Of a stretch of DNA of 64,000 nt, positions 25,690 to 35,836 are shown piece after piece. This DNA is from Gemmatimonadota bacterium (lineage in GTDB: Bacteria > Gemmatimonadota > Gemmatimonadetes > Gemmatimonadales > Gemmatimonadaceae). A model generated the notes under the pieces. That model ran no database searches, had not been told where the DNA came from, and was given only the letters and a program-made list of their open reading frames with translations. A program made the translations under genes and the position numbers. The stretch is taken from positions 124,001 to 188,000 of the forward strand of contig JAJPIM010000024.1 in assembly GCA_021324775.1 (NCBI GenBank). The letters are read 5' to 3'. Each line of letters starts with the position of its first letter. Positions within the stretch are counted from its first letter, which is position 1.

Positions 25690-26985
25690 TCATGCGCGCT
25701 CGACGACCATCGCGTGCCCCATGCCGCCGGCTGCGCAGACCGTGAGAAGTCCGAACTCCCCGTCGCGCCGTGCCAATTCGTGGCACAGGGTCGTGAGGAT
25801 GCGTGCCCCCGTCGCCCCGAAGGGATGTCCGAGGGCGATCGAGCCGCCCATCACGTTCAGGATCGCGCGATCCACCTCGCCGAGCGGTGTAGTGAAACCT
25901 GCGCGCGCCGCCCACTCTGGCGATTCGAAGCCGAGCAGATTGGACAGCACCTGCGCCGCGAAAGCCTCGTGCATCTCGATCAGGTTGATGTCGCGCAGCG
26001 TCAGGCCGGCCCGCTGCAGGGCGACCGGCGCCGCCAGCACCGGCGCCTGCAGTAGCTGTTCGCCCGGGTCGAGCGCGGCGTACGCATAGGACCGGATGAA
26101 CGCGAGCGGCGTATAGCCCAGCACGCGCGCCCGCTCTTCATCCATGAGGAGCACCGCAGCGGCTCCGTCGGTCAGGGGCGACGAGTTCCCTGCGGTCACC
26201 GTGCCATAGGCCCGGTCGAATACCGGCTTGAGCGCCGCGAGTTGATCGTAGCTGGTCTGCTCCCGGATCCCGTTGTCGGACGTGACGACCGTATCGTACG
26301 CGGGAGGCACGTACAGGGGCGCGATCTCCGCGGCGAGGCGGCCATCCGCCGTGCCGGCCGCCGCCAGCCGGTGCGACCGGAGCGCGAACTGGTCCTGATC
26401 CTCGCGGGAGATGTGGTTGATCTTCGCCATCTTGTCGGCCGACTGCCCCATCGTCTCGCCCGTCGATGGCTCCGCGATCGCGGGGGCGAGCGGCCGCAGA
26501 TCGCGCGGCCGGATCCGGCTGAAGGCGCTCACCTTCGCGCCCAGCGTCTTGGCCCGGCTGGCTGCGATGAGCGCATCGGAGAAACCGCGGGAGTACAGGA
26601 TCGGAACGTTGGACAGCGATTCCGCACCTCCCGCGATCACGGCCCCGGCATGGCCGAGGGCGATCTGGTCCGCCGCGTCGGTGATCGCCTGATTGGCCGA
26701 CGCGCACGCGCGCCCCACGGTGAACGCCTGAACGGCCTTTGGCAGCAGCGGCTGCAGGGCGACCTCGCGGGCGATGTTGGGCGCGAGGACCGAGGGAATC
26801 ACCGTCCCGAAGACGAGCGCGTCGACTTCCGCGCCATCCAGATTCGTACGCTGAATGAGCTCGGAGACGCAACGGCGTCCGAGCTCGATCGCGGATACCG
26901 ACTTGAAAACGGTGCCGGCCTTGGCGAACGGCGTCCGGACCCCCGCCACGATCGCGACCCGGCGGCCGTTGTCATACGTGGGCAT
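25690..26985 (-). CDS. fadI: Acetyl-CoA C-acyltransferase (thiolase)
   Basis: 431-residue thiolase completing beta-oxidation. The acyl-accepting cysteine is in VGRACASANQAITDAA, the histidine region in EMHEAFAAQVLSNLLGFES, the GHPFGATGARI loop follows, and the second cysteine is in TVCAAGGMGHAMVVE. The length and the long insertion favour the FadI-type. The ATG at 26985 is preferred because TAGCTT lies 8 nt upstream and upstream residues have no family similarity. First gene of the six-gene unit down to 19534; divergent from glpD. Confidence 0.94.
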   Translation of the reverse strand: MPTYDNGRRVAIVAGVRTPFAKAGTVFKSVSAIELGRRCVSELIQRTNLDGAEVDALVFGTVIPSVLAPNIAREVALQPLLPKAVQAFTVGRACASANQAITDAADQIALGHAGAVIAGGAESLSNVPILYSRGFSDALIAASRAKTLGAKVSAFSRIRPRDLRPLAPAIAEPSTGETMGQSADKMAKINHISREDQDQFALRSHRLAAAGTADGRLAAEIAPLYVPPAYDTVVTSDNGIREQTSYDQLAALKPVFDRAYGTVTAGNSSPLTDGAAAVLLMDEERARVLGYTPLAFIRSYAYAALDPGEQLLQAPVLAAPVALQRAGLTLRDINLIEMHEAFAAQVLSNLLGFESPEWAARAGFTTPLGEVDRAILNVMGGSIALGHPFGATGARILTTLCHELARRDGEFGLLTVCAAGGMGHAMVVERA

Positions 26986-26993
26986 CGGCAGGA

Positions 26994-26999
26994 AAGCTA
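26994..26999 (-). promoter_or_regulatory. -10-like hexamer TAGCTT of the thiolase gene
   Basis: TAGCTT on the minus strand, 8 nt before the ATG at 26985, predicts a leaderless transcript. It faces the glpD box at 27021-27026 in a 49-bp divergent gap. Confidence 0.5.
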
Positions 27000-27020
27000 C
27001 TGCGGAAGCCGGGGCGAGGT

Positions 27021-27026
27021 CAGATT
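27021..27026 (+). promoter_or_regulatory. -10-like hexamer CAGATT of glpD
   Basis: CAGATT ends 8 nt before the glpD ATG; no Shine-Dalgarno is present. With the opposing TAGCTT it makes a very compact divergent promoter between fatty-acid and glycerol-3-phosphate oxidation genes. Confidence 0.42.
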
Positions 27027-27034
27027 TCCACCCC

Positions 27035-28579
27035 ATGCCGCGTGCCGACGCCTTTCGGACCCTGGCCGAGACGCCATTTGACGTGCTCGTCGTCGGCGGC
27101 GGCATCACCGGAGCGGGTATCGCCCGCGACGCCGCGATGCGCGGGCTGCGGACCGCACTCGTCGAGCGAGATGATTTCGGCAGCGGCACCTCGAGCCGCT
27201 CCTCGCGCCTTATCCACGGCGGGGTGCGCTACCTGGAGCACGGGTATTTTCACCTGGTCTTCGAGGCAAGCCGGGAGCGCCGGACCCTGCTCCGCATTGC
27301 GCCGCATCTCGTCCGCCCGCTGCGCTTCACGTGGCCCGTCTACCAGGGCGCACGCGTCCCGGGGTGGCGGCTCGGCGCCGGACTGCTGTTGTACGACGCG
27401 CTCGCGCTCTGGCGCAACGTCGCGCGGCACCGCCGCCTGACGGCCCCCCAGGTCCTCGCACGCGAGCCCGGACTCGAGCCGCGTGGGTTGACCAGTGGCG
27501 CCGCCTATTTCGATGCGGCGACCGATGACAGCCGCCTGACGCTCGCCAATGCGCTCGCCGCGGAATCCGCAGGCGCCACGGTTCTCAACCACACCGAGCT
27601 CCGGTCGTTCGCGCGCGACGCCGCCGGCCGCGCGTCCGGCGCCCGGGTCCGGGACACCCTCACCGGCAACGAGTACTCGGTGCGGGCCGCGGTCATCGTC
27701 AACGCGACCGGGCCATGGGGCGACGCGGTCCGGCAACTCGCCGATGGCGCCGGCACGCAGGCCACGGTGCAGGGAAGCAAAGGCGTCCACCTCGCCGTGC
27801 CGGCCACGCGCATCGGCAACCGCGGCGCCGTGACGCTCCTGTCGGCGATCGACGGCCGCGTCATGTTCGTCCTGCCCGCCGGCGCGCACACGATCGTCGG
27901 CACGACCGACACCGAGACCACCACCGGCCCCGACGAGATTCGCGCGTCGTCGGCCGATGTTGCCTACTTGCTGGAGTCGGTCAATGCCGCGTTTCCGGCC
28001 GCTGCGCTCGCCTCGCCGGACGTCGTCAGCGCTTGGGCCGGAATCCGCCCGCTCATCGCCTCCGGTCGCACGGGGGACGCGGGCAGCGCGTCCCGCGAGC
28101 ACGAGATCGTGCGCGGACCGTCCGGGGTGCTCACTGTGAGCGGGGGCAAACTGACGACGTACCGGGCGATGGCCGCCGAAGTCGTCGATGCCATCGAAAC
28201 GGCGCTCGATCGGCCACCTTCGGCCTCTCGCACCGGCGTTGAGGCGCTTCCCGGAGCGGAACGGCTGACCGCCATTGCGGCGCTCGCCGCCGCGGAGCCC
28301 GCGCTGGCGCAGCCGCTCGCGCCGCCACTCCCGTACCGTGCCGCGGACCTGGTCTACGCGGTGCGCTGCGAGCACGCGTACACGCTCTCGGACTTGCTCA
28401 TGCGGCGCACGCACGTCGCCTTCGAGATGCGCGATGGTGGGATCGCCGCGGCACCGCGCGCCGCCGCGATCGTGGCGCGAACGCTCGGCTGGGACGAGGG
28501 CGCATCCCGCGCCGCGGTCGACGCGTACGCCGCCGACGCACAGCGGGTGTTCGCGATCGGCGGCCGGGATGGTCGCTGA
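27035..28579 (+). CDS. glpD: Glycerol-3-phosphate dehydrogenase (FAD, aerobic type)
   Basis: 514-residue flavoprotein oxidising glycerol-3-phosphate to dihydroxyacetone phosphate and passing electrons to quinone at the inner membrane. FAD-binding motif VLVVGGGITGAGIARDAA; SSRSSRLIHGGVRYLEHG and GSKGVHLAVP are GlpD blocks; AGIRPLI and GKLTTYRAMA follow. The C-terminal domain (YRAADLVYAVRCEHAYTLSD, LMRRTHVAFE) is present, so it is full length. Divergent from the beta-oxidation unit; both routes feed from lipid breakdown. Confidence 0.95.
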   Translation: MPRADAFRTLAETPFDVLVVGGGITGAGIARDAAMRGLRTALVERDDFGSGTSSRSSRLIHGGVRYLEHGYFHLVFEASRERRTLLRIAPHLVRPLRFTWPVYQGARVPGWRLGAGLLLYDALALWRNVARHRRLTAPQVLAREPGLEPRGLTSGAAYFDAATDDSRLTLANALAAESAGATVLNHTELRSFARDAAGRASGARVRDTLTGNEYSVRAAVIVNATGPWGDAVRQLADGAGTQATVQGSKGVHLAVPATRIGNRGAVTLLSAIDGRVMFVLPAGAHTIVGTTDTETTTGPDEIRASSADVAYLLESVNAAFPAAALASPDVVSAWAGIRPLIASGRTGDAGSASREHEIVRGPSGVLTVSGGKLTTYRAMAAEVVDAIETALDRPPSASRTGVEALPGAERLTAIAALAAAEPALAQPLAPPLPYRAADLVYAVRCEHAYTLSDLLMRRTHVAFEMRDGGIAAAPRAAAIVARTLGWDEGASRAAVDAYAADAQRVFAIGGRDGR

Positions 28580-28594
28580 CCGGTCGCCGGCCGC

Positions 28595-29077
28595 TCAGCC
28601 GCTCAGGACTTCTTCGTCGTGAATCGTTCGGAGCGCCACGATCGTGAGGCGGCGCGTCACGGCGGGGAGCTTGATCACCGCCGTCTCGCCCAGGCCTTTG
28701 CCCACCAGGGCCTTACCGATCGGCGACGACATGCTGCACTGGCCGTCCTCCAGCTCGACGGAATCACCGAAGACCAGGCTGTAGGTCTCGCGTCCACGCG
28801 TCTGCTCGTCCTGCACGACCACTCGCGATCCGAGCCCCACCCGGTCGGCGGGAATCTGCGCGATGTCGATCTGCGCGAGTTTGCTGAGCCGCTGGCGAAG
28901 CTGTCCCAGGCGCGCCTGCACGAACTGCTGGCGCTCGAGCGCAGCCTTGTATTCGCTGTTCTCACGTAAATCGCCCAGCTCCACCGCCTTCCGGATCTCG
29001 GCGGGCAGGGTGACGTTGAGTTCGCGCTGGAGGATCTCGACCTCTGCGCCAAGCTTCGCTTTCAGCTCTTCAATCAT
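28595..29077 (-). CDS. greA: Transcription elongation factor GreA
   Basis: 160-residue RNA-polymerase cleavage factor. The N-terminal coiled coil (MIEELKAKLGAEVEILQREL, ELGDLRENSEYKAALERQ) has the acidic tip residues D and E in GDLRENSEY that act in the secondary channel. The C-terminal FKBP-like domain reads VVVQDEQTRGRETYSLVFGD and SPIGKALVGKG. Start at ATG 29077; a TTGCAG/TGTACC pair with a 16-bp spacer lies just upstream as a possible promoter. Convergent with glpD. Confidence 0.95.
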   Translation of the reverse strand: MIEELKAKLGAEVEILQRELNVTLPAEIRKAVELGDLRENSEYKAALERQQFVQARLGQLRQRLSKLAQIDIAQIPADRVGLGSRVVVQDEQTRGRETYSLVFGDSVELEDGQCSMSSPIGKALVGKGLGETAVIKLPAVTRRLTIVALRTIHDEEVLSG

Positions 29078-29170
29078 GCAGCACACGCCGGGTACAAAAG
29101 GGGAACGCCCGGCTGCAATGCGCGGCCGGGCTCTCTCTGCCAACGTAAGCCGCGGCCAAGACCGCCGCAA

Positions 29171-29235
29171 CGCGACAGGCGGTCCGCACCGGGCGTTTTG
29201 ACCGTTCTGGCGTGACGTTTCGCCCGCCTGTCGCG
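29171..29235. other. 12-bp inverted repeat in the greA divergent region
   Basis: CGCGACAGGCGG (29171-29182) and CCGCCTGTCGCG (29224-29235) are perfect inverted copies separated by 41 nt, in the 259-bp gap between greA and the divergent hypothetical. A related half site (GGCGACAGGTCGC) lies near 29290. Could be paired protein-binding sites or an RNA hairpin in a leader. Confidence 0.4.
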
Positions 29236-30054
29236 TCCCAACCGATAGGACGCAAGCAGTTGACGCTCGCACACCGGCTCGGCGCAGGCGGCGACAGGTC
29301 GCGGCCATGACGGGCCTCCCTTGAGGATGAAGGACTATGACTGGAGTCTCGGGCCGCGGGATGTCGCGGATCCGCCACGGCCTGCGTGCCGCCGCATGCC
29401 TGCTTGCGGTCGCCGCCGCCGCGTGCTGGACGGCTGACAACAACGGCGTGACGCCCCCAAACGGCGTCATTGGCGTCACGCCGGGTGGCTCCAGTGGATC
29501 CAGCGGCGGCGATGTCTCTGGACTCTACCGGCTCGAAACCCTGCGAGACACGGCCGTCCCTGCTCTGATTTTCTACGACAGCGCGTCGAGCGTCGACGAC
29601 ACGGTCCTCGCGGTGACCTACGACAGTTCGTCGATTTCCCTCAATACCGATACGACGGCCGTCGAGATCGACTTTCTTACGATCCGCGACATCAGGGAGA
29701 GCGCCGACTCGGACGTCAACCGCCTGGAGTCGTTCGGCGACACGACGTTCGGCAGCTACAGCGTCTCAGGCGCGACTGTTACGCTGTCCCTGACCGACAC
29801 GGTCGGCGGCGCGCATACGGTCACCACGAACTATGCGTTCGCGTCCAATGCGCTGACCGGCATCATTACGTACTCCCTCTACAACACCGCCGGCCAGTTC
29901 GTCGCGACCGATACCTCGACGGCCGTCTATGACTTCGTCGGGCCGGCGACCAACACGACGAGCCATACCCTGGCGCCACATTCGAGAGCGGCCGGGGTGC
30001 CGGGTGTCCTCAGGCTGCGGCCGCCCGCGGACGCGCGGCGCATCACGGCCGGGG

Positions 30055-31335
<1,281 letters not shown>

Positions 31336-31338
31336 GGG

Positions 31339-32298
31339 CTAGCCTGCCCCCACCGGCATCGCGTCGGCCTCCGCCGCGCCGCCCGCGATCGTCCGGTCGT
31401 GCTGGGTGCTGACGTGCGCGGCGATCACCGCCGCCGCCGCCTCCGCCGGATCATCCGTGAGCAGCATCAGATCAAGGTCGCCCGGGGAGATCTTGCCCTC
31501 CGTGAGCACCCGCGTCTGCAGCCACCGCACGAGGCCCGCCCAGTAGCGCCGGCCGAACAGGATGACCGGAAACCGAAAGATCTTCCCGGTCTGAATCAGC
31601 GTCAGCGCCTCGAACAGCTCATCGAGTGTCCCGAATCCCCCCGGGAAAATGATGAAGGCATCCGAATACTTGATGAACATCGTCTTGCGAACGAAGAAGT
31701 ACCGGAAATTGATCAGCGTGTCCACGAACGGATTGGCGCCCTGCTCGAAGGGCAGCTCGATGTTGCATCCGACGGAGTGCCCGCGACCGTCCCGTGCGCC
31801 GCGATTGGCCGCCTCCATGATGCCGGGTCCGGCGCCCGTGATGATGGAGTACCCGGCGCCGGACAGCAGGCGCGCGGTCTCGCGTGCGGCGGCATACTGC
31901 GGATCATCAGGACCGGTGCGCGCGGATCCGAAGATCGAGACGCCCTTCGCCACACCCGCGAGCGTGTCGAACCCTTCGATCAACTCGCTCATGATCTTCA
32001 ACACACGCCACGGATCGGTGCGCGTGAAATCGGCGCTCGGACCGCGCTCCTGCAGCAGTTTCTCGTCTTCGGTAACCGGAAGATCGCGAATGCCCTCGTC
32101 GATGAGCTGGACCGCGCCCGAGCGGCGGGCCTCGGTTCCGTCCCGCGATGGCGGCGTGCGCCCCGCGAGGAGATGCCCGGCCTCCGTCCGCTCCCGATAG
32201 CCCTCGCGCGACGCGCGCTCGGCTGACTCCAGCAGATCAGGATCGCCCTTCTTGCCGGTGGCGGTCCGTGGAACACGCGTCACTCCCCGCTTTGCCAT
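31339..32298 (-). CDS. LOG family protein (nucleoside 5'-monophosphate phosphoribohydrolase type)
   Basis: 319-residue Rossmann-like LOG/lysine-decarboxylase-like family protein. The active-site motif PGGFGTLDE is present with the upstream arginine segment FFVRKTMFIKYSDAF, and GAGPGIMEAANRGA binds phosphate. About 90 extra N-terminal residues, as in the longer (type II) LOGs. Family members release free base from cytokinin-type nucleotides or act as AMP hydrolases; substrate here unknown. AGGAGA lies 5 nt before the ATG; the start overlaps the upstream small gene by 19 nt. Confidence 0.9.
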   Translation of the reverse strand: MAKRGVTRVPRTATGKKGDPDLLESAERASREGYRERTEAGHLLAGRTPPSRDGTEARRSGAVQLIDEGIRDLPVTEDEKLLQERGPSADFTRTDPWRVLKIMSELIEGFDTLAGVAKGVSIFGSARTGPDDPQYAAARETARLLSGAGYSIITGAGPGIMEAANRGARDGRGHSVGCNIELPFEQGANPFVDTLINFRYFFVRKTMFIKYSDAFIIFPGGFGTLDELFEALTLIQTGKIFRFPVILFGRRYWAGLVRWLQTRVLTEGKISPGDLDLMLLTDDPAEAAAAVIAAHVSTQHDRTIAGGAAEADAMPVGAG

Positions 32299-32564
32299 GC
32301 CGATCTCCTGAGGAAAGAACTGAATCGCCCGGCCCAGTGGGCGTACCGTTCGATGTCGCGCACCGGCGGCGTGACGCCCTCATCGCCATAGGCCGTATAC
32401 ATTCGCCACCGGATGTACGCCAGCGCCGGAAGCGGAATGAACGGTGGACGCCGGTACCAGCCGCGCCGGCGAAAGCGCCAGCCGATCCGGAGCAGATCCA
32501 TCGCCAACCGGGGGCGAATCACCGCGCGCGTCGCGAGTGCGAGTGTTAACCGGCGCCACGACAT
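32280..32564 (-). CDS. Small basic hypothetical protein
   Basis: 94 residues, very rich in Arg and aromatic residues (LRIGWRFRRRGWYRRPPFIP, then YIRWRMYTAYGDEG). No family recognised. Real coding is supported by the 19-nt overlap into the LOG gene, by a regular -10-like GATACT 9 nt before its ATG, and by a composed amphipathic pattern; it would be first gene of the unit with LOG and the DHS-like protein. Confidence 0.65.
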   Translation of the reverse strand: MSWRRLTLALATRAVIRPRLAMDLLRIGWRFRRRGWYRRPPFIPLPALAYIRWRMYTAYGDEGVTPPVRDIERYAHWAGRFSSFLRRSAWQSGE

Positions 32565-32573
32565 CGGGGGGAA

Positions 32574-32579
32574 AGTATC
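32574..32579 (-). promoter_or_regulatory. -10-like hexamer GATACT before the 32564 gene
   Basis: GATACT followed by TTCCCCCCG and the ATG at 32564: 9-nt spacing. Strikingly similar to the ferredoxin gene start (TATACC TTTCCCCCC ATG at 3572). Confidence 0.5.
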
Positions 32580-32616
32580 GCGTTACCGCCCCCGGCGCTG
32601 ACTCGTCTCGGCTCAG

Positions 32617-33462
32617 ATGCGCCGCGTCGATCTCGTCCTGCTCGGCCCGTTACTCGCGATCGGCGCCTGGGTCGCGGTACAGGCTCACGAACTCCATGCT
32701 GGCTCCGCCGTGCGACAGAGCGCGGCCGCCCTCGCCGAGCCCCTTCCGGTGAGCGCGCGCGCGATGCCGGCCGCTTTCGTCCGCACGATCGACCGCACCG
32801 TCATGCGCGGACGCATCGCGGCCGGTGACGCCCCGGCGACCGCACCCGAGGTCAAGGTCTCGCGCGAGCCGCCCCCTGTCCGCGACCTGGACGAGATCCA
32901 CCGCCGCCTGTCGCAGAACGAAGCGGGCACCTACATCGGCGACATTCTCCTCGCGCGCGATTCGAATGTGGCACGGTGGCCGGATCGCACCGCGCGCCCC
33001 CTGCGCGTCTGGGTTCAGGCCTCGCCCATCCTCGCTGACTGGAATCCCGCATACCCGGATCAGGTCCGGGATGCCTTCTCGACATGGGAAGCCGCTGGCG
33101 CTCCGGTTCCCTTCACCTTCGTGGTGGATTCGGGCGCGGCCGACGTTCACGTGACGTGGGTCGATCACTTCGACGAGCAGATCAGCGGGAAGACGATGTG
33201 GGCGCGCGACGACAACTGGTGGATCGTCGATGCCAATATCGCGATCGCTCTGCACCACAACCACGGCGAGCCACTCGATGCCTCAGCCGTGCGCGCGATC
33301 GCGCTCCACGAGATCGGGCACCTGCTCGGCCTCGACCACTGCGCCGACACCACCAACATCATGGCGGCGCGGGTCCGCGTGCGTGACCTCTCGGCGGCCG
33401 ACAAGGCGACCATGCGGCTGATCTATGCGCTGCCGCCAGGGTCGGTGAAGCAAGGGCGGTAA
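32617..33462 (+). CDS. Matrixin-like zinc metalloprotease, secreted or membrane-anchored
   Basis: 281 residues. The N-terminus (MRRVDLVLLGPLLAIGAWVA) is a signal peptide or anchor. The C-terminal catalytic domain has the metzincin zinc motif ALHEIGHLLGLDHC followed by NIMAARV (the expected Met-turn). WVQASPILADWNPAYPDQVR and FSTWEAAGAPVPFTFV match the start of matrixin folds. No propeptide cysteine switch is evident. Target unknown. Faces the serine hydrolase gene, stops 7 bp apart. Confidence 0.88.
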   Translation: MRRVDLVLLGPLLAIGAWVAVQAHELHAGSAVRQSAAALAEPLPVSARAMPAAFVRTIDRTVMRGRIAAGDAPATAPEVKVSREPPPVRDLDEIHRRLSQNEAGTYIGDILLARDSNVARWPDRTARPLRVWVQASPILADWNPAYPDQVRDAFSTWEAAGAPVPFTFVVDSGAADVHVTWVDHFDEQISGKTMWARDDNWWIVDANIAIALHHNHGEPLDASAVRAIALHEIGHLLGLDHCADTTNIMAARVRVRDLSAADKATMRLIYALPPGSVKQGR

Positions 33463-33469
33463 GCCGCCC

Positions 33470-34822
33470 CTATCCGGCGGCCTTCGCCTTCTTCTTGGTG
33501 GCGGCGTGCGCCCGGTGGGCGCGATGCGCGGCGCGGCTGCGGCGCGACCGGTGGACACGCGGCGGCGGACGGTTCCACCCCAGCTCCCGGTCGGCACGGA
33601 AGCGAGCGGGCATCGCGAGCGCGTTGTCCGGATCGTCGGTCACGGCCACGGCCGCGGCATCGGCGAGATCCGCACGCACGTCGGCGATCACCTTCGCGGG
33701 CCGCCGCGCGCGGGCGGCGTGTACGCGGTTGGTGAGCAGCACGACGAACATCTGGCGATCCGGATCGATCCACAGCGACGTTCCGGTGAATCCCGTGTGG
33801 CCGTACGCGCGCTCGCTCAGGAAGCGGCCGCAACTCCCATCATTACCGTCGTCACACATGTCCCACCCCAGCGCGCGATGTCCCGCGGTGCGCCGGGTGA
33901 ACAGCTCGACGGTCGTGTCGCTAACGATGTGCACGCCGTCGTACACGCCGCCGTTGAGCATCATCTGCGCGAAGACCGAGAGGTCCGCCGCGGTGCTGAA
34001 CAACCCCGCGTGCCCCGCGATGCCGCCGAGGGCGTACGCATTCTCGTCGTGGACTTCACCCTGCAGCGGATAGCCGCGCGGCGGTGTCAGCTCGGTCGGC
34101 GCCACACGCACTTTGAGCGAGTCGGAGGGCCGGAAGAAGGTGTCCGTCATCCCCAGAGGCTGGAACACGTGCTCGTCGAGGAACACATCGAGCCGCTCGC
34201 CTGAGACGGCTTCGACGATCATTCCCAGCACGTCGGCGCCCAGGTCGGAATAGATGTAGCAGTCACCGGGACGGCACTCGAGTTGTGTATCGAGCACGAA
34301 CCGGCGCGCTTCGTCGGGCGTGCTCGCGAGGCGCCACAGCTCGCGCCCCGCCGGCAATCCCGACCGGTGCGTCAGCAGCTGGCGAACGGTCACGGAATCT
34401 TTGTAGCCGCCGCTGAAGGCGGGCACGTAGGCCGCCACAGGCGCATCAAGCGAGATGCGTCCCTGATCATACAGCACCATGATCGCCGTCGTGGTGCCGA
34501 CGACTTTGGTCAACGACGCGAGGTCGTAAATCGTACGATCAGGAGCAACGCGGACACTGCTGGCTTCCCAGCTGAGACGCCCGAAACCACGCTCCCACAC
34601 CACGGCGCCGTTTCGGCCGACCACGACCGCAGCACCCGGATACCCGCCGGCCCGAATACCACGCTGGACGACGCGGTCGATGGCTTCGAGCCGGCGCGCG
34701 GACATGCCGACCGCTCCCGGAGCCTTGACCGGAAGTCCGCTGTGCAGCCCGCTGGAGGCGGCGCCGAGGGTGGCCAACATCGCAGCAAACACAAGCACCG
34801 TGGGAACCCTGCCTGATGACAA
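33470..34822 (-). CDS. Serine hydrolase, class C beta-lactamase/penicillin-binding fold
   Basis: 450 residues; signal-like N-terminus (VPTVLVFAAMLATLGAASSG). The SxxK motif is IYDLASLTKVVGTTTA (nucleophile Ser), the YxN-type motif appears as IYSDLGADVLGMIVE, and a KTG-equivalent is GHTGFTGTSLWID. Such proteins are usually D-aminopeptidases, esterases or peptidoglycan peptidases, not resistance enzymes. The last ~30 residues are an Arg/His/Lys-rich tail (RSRAAHRAHRAHAATKKKAK) that is not part of the fold. Start is an in-frame TTG at 34822, uncertain. Confidence 0.88.
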   Translation of the reverse strand: MSSGRVPTVLVFAAMLATLGAASSGLHSGLPVKAPGAVGMSARRLEAIDRVVQRGIRAGGYPGAAVVVGRNGAVVWERGFGRLSWEASSVRVAPDRTIYDLASLTKVVGTTTAIMVLYDQGRISLDAPVAAYVPAFSGGYKDSVTVRQLLTHRSGLPAGRELWRLASTPDEARRFVLDTQLECRPGDCYIYSDLGADVLGMIVEAVSGERLDVFLDEHVFQPLGMTDTFFRPSDSLKVRVAPTELTPPRGYPLQGEVHDENAYALGGIAGHAGLFSTAADLSVFAQMMLNGGVYDGVHIVSDTTVELFTRRTAGHRALGWDMCDDGNDGSCGRFLSERAYGHTGFTGTSLWIDPDRQMFVVLLTNRVHAARARRPAKVIADVRADLADAAAVAVTDDPDNALAMPARFRADRELGWNRPPPRVHRSRRSRAAHRAHRAHAATKKKAKAAG

Positions 34823-35155
34823 AAGACAATACGCGGAGACGCCGCCCGGGCGCCTCCGAAACTCTCACCGGCCCCACTGTGGGGCGGCGGCCATGCCGAT
34901 TACGGAAGTCTTGGTCTCGTACAGTCTTACGCAGCAGGCCCACGTATATAGGGATCGCCCCGCTATAGTCAAGACGAAAGATGGTCCCCCCTGCAACGGG
35001 TCCCGCAATAGTCGTCGGGCCGCCCTCCGGAGGCCCGCCCGGTGACATCGCGCCGCTGTTCCCCCGCCTCTGCCCCGCGGGTATACATCGGTCACCGGCT
35101 CCACGGCGAAAACGGCAACCTTCGCCTGGCAAATCGTGTCTCATTTTCGAACAGC
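34823..35155. other. 333-bp divergent intergenic region
   Basis: No gene is seen. It holds the minus-strand promoter at 34945-34972, a GGGCCTCC-type inverted repeat around 35017-35037 (CCCTCCGGAGGCCC) and, toward the sigma gene, TATACA near 35083 that could be its -10. Contents beyond this are unassigned. Confidence 0.5.
34945..34972 (-). promoter_or_regulatory. Sigma-70-type promoter for the serine hydrolase gene
   Basis: TTGACT (-35, 34972-34967), 16-bp spacer, TATATA (-10, 34950-34945) on the minus strand. This is the closest match to a classical promoter in the window and lies about 120 nt before the serine hydrolase start. Confidence 0.6.
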
Positions 35156-35836
35156 ATGGGAACGGACGCACTGCTGGTTCGGCGCGCGATTGACGGGGAC
35201 GAACGGGCACTGCGATCGCTCTGGTCGCAGTACGCGCCGCGCGTGGACGCTGTCGTGCGCCGGCTGGTAGGCGATCCCGACTACGCGGCCGATGTCGCGC
35301 AGGAGGTCTGGATCCAGATCTTCCGCGCCCTTCCGGGCTTTCGCGGGGATTCCCAGTTCGGTACGTGGGCTCATCGGATTGCGGTCAATCGAACGCTCAA
35401 CGCGCTCCGCCGCACCAAACGCATGCAGGCGCTCGAAACGGGAATCGAAGAATCGACAGCCTCCACGCCACCCGAGGATGAACGACCGTTTCTCCAGGCA
35501 TCCATCGAGGCGGCGACGGCCCGGCTGGCGCCCGGCGCACGCGCGGTGTTTGTGCTGCACGATGTCGAAGGGTATACGCATGAAGAGATCGCAAGAGCGC
35601 TCGGTATCACCGCGGGCGGATCCAAATCGCAACTGTTCAAGGCGCGCGCGAAATTGCGCCGGCTGCTCGCGCACCTCGTTGAACCCGATGCGTTGCGTCC
35701 CGCTCCGGCGCCCGCTGCTGCACCCGCTGCAGCACCCGCTCCGCGCGGCCCAGCCACCGGACGCGGCACGACGACCGGCACCCCGGCAGGCCCCACGGGA
35801 ATCGGAGGAGGAATCCATGCTGGGATCGTGTTTTGA
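35156..35836 (+). CDS. ECF RNA polymerase sigma factor (RpoE-like)
   Basis: 226 residues. Region 2: DYAADVAQEVWIQIFRALPG and FGTWAHRIAVNRTLNALRR; region 4: VLHDVEGYTHEEIARALGIT with GGSKSQLFKARAKLRRLL. The final ~45 residues are an Ala/Pro/Gly/Thr-rich tail (APAPAAAPAAAPAPRGP). It heads a sigma/anti-sigma/PDZ cassette. ATG at 35156 gives the normal N-terminus (MGTDALLVRRAIDGDERALR). A strong GGAGGAGG stands inside its last codons, apparently serving a downstream start at 35817. Confidence 0.92.
   Translation: MGTDALLVRRAIDGDERALRSLWSQYAPRVDAVVRRLVGDPDYAADVAQEVWIQIFRALPGFRGDSQFGTWAHRIAVNRTLNALRRTKRMQALETGIEESTASTPPEDERPFLQASIEAATARLAPGARAVFVLHDVEGYTHEEIARALGITAGGSKSQLFKARAKLRRLLAHLVEPDALRPAPAPAAAPAAAPAPRGPATGRGTTTGTPAGPTGIGGGIHAGIVF

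Noticed and set aside
33470-34822. Antibiotic-resistance beta-lactamase
   Set aside because: Only the general class C fold motifs are present; most such proteins are peptidases or esterases, and the context gives no resistance link.
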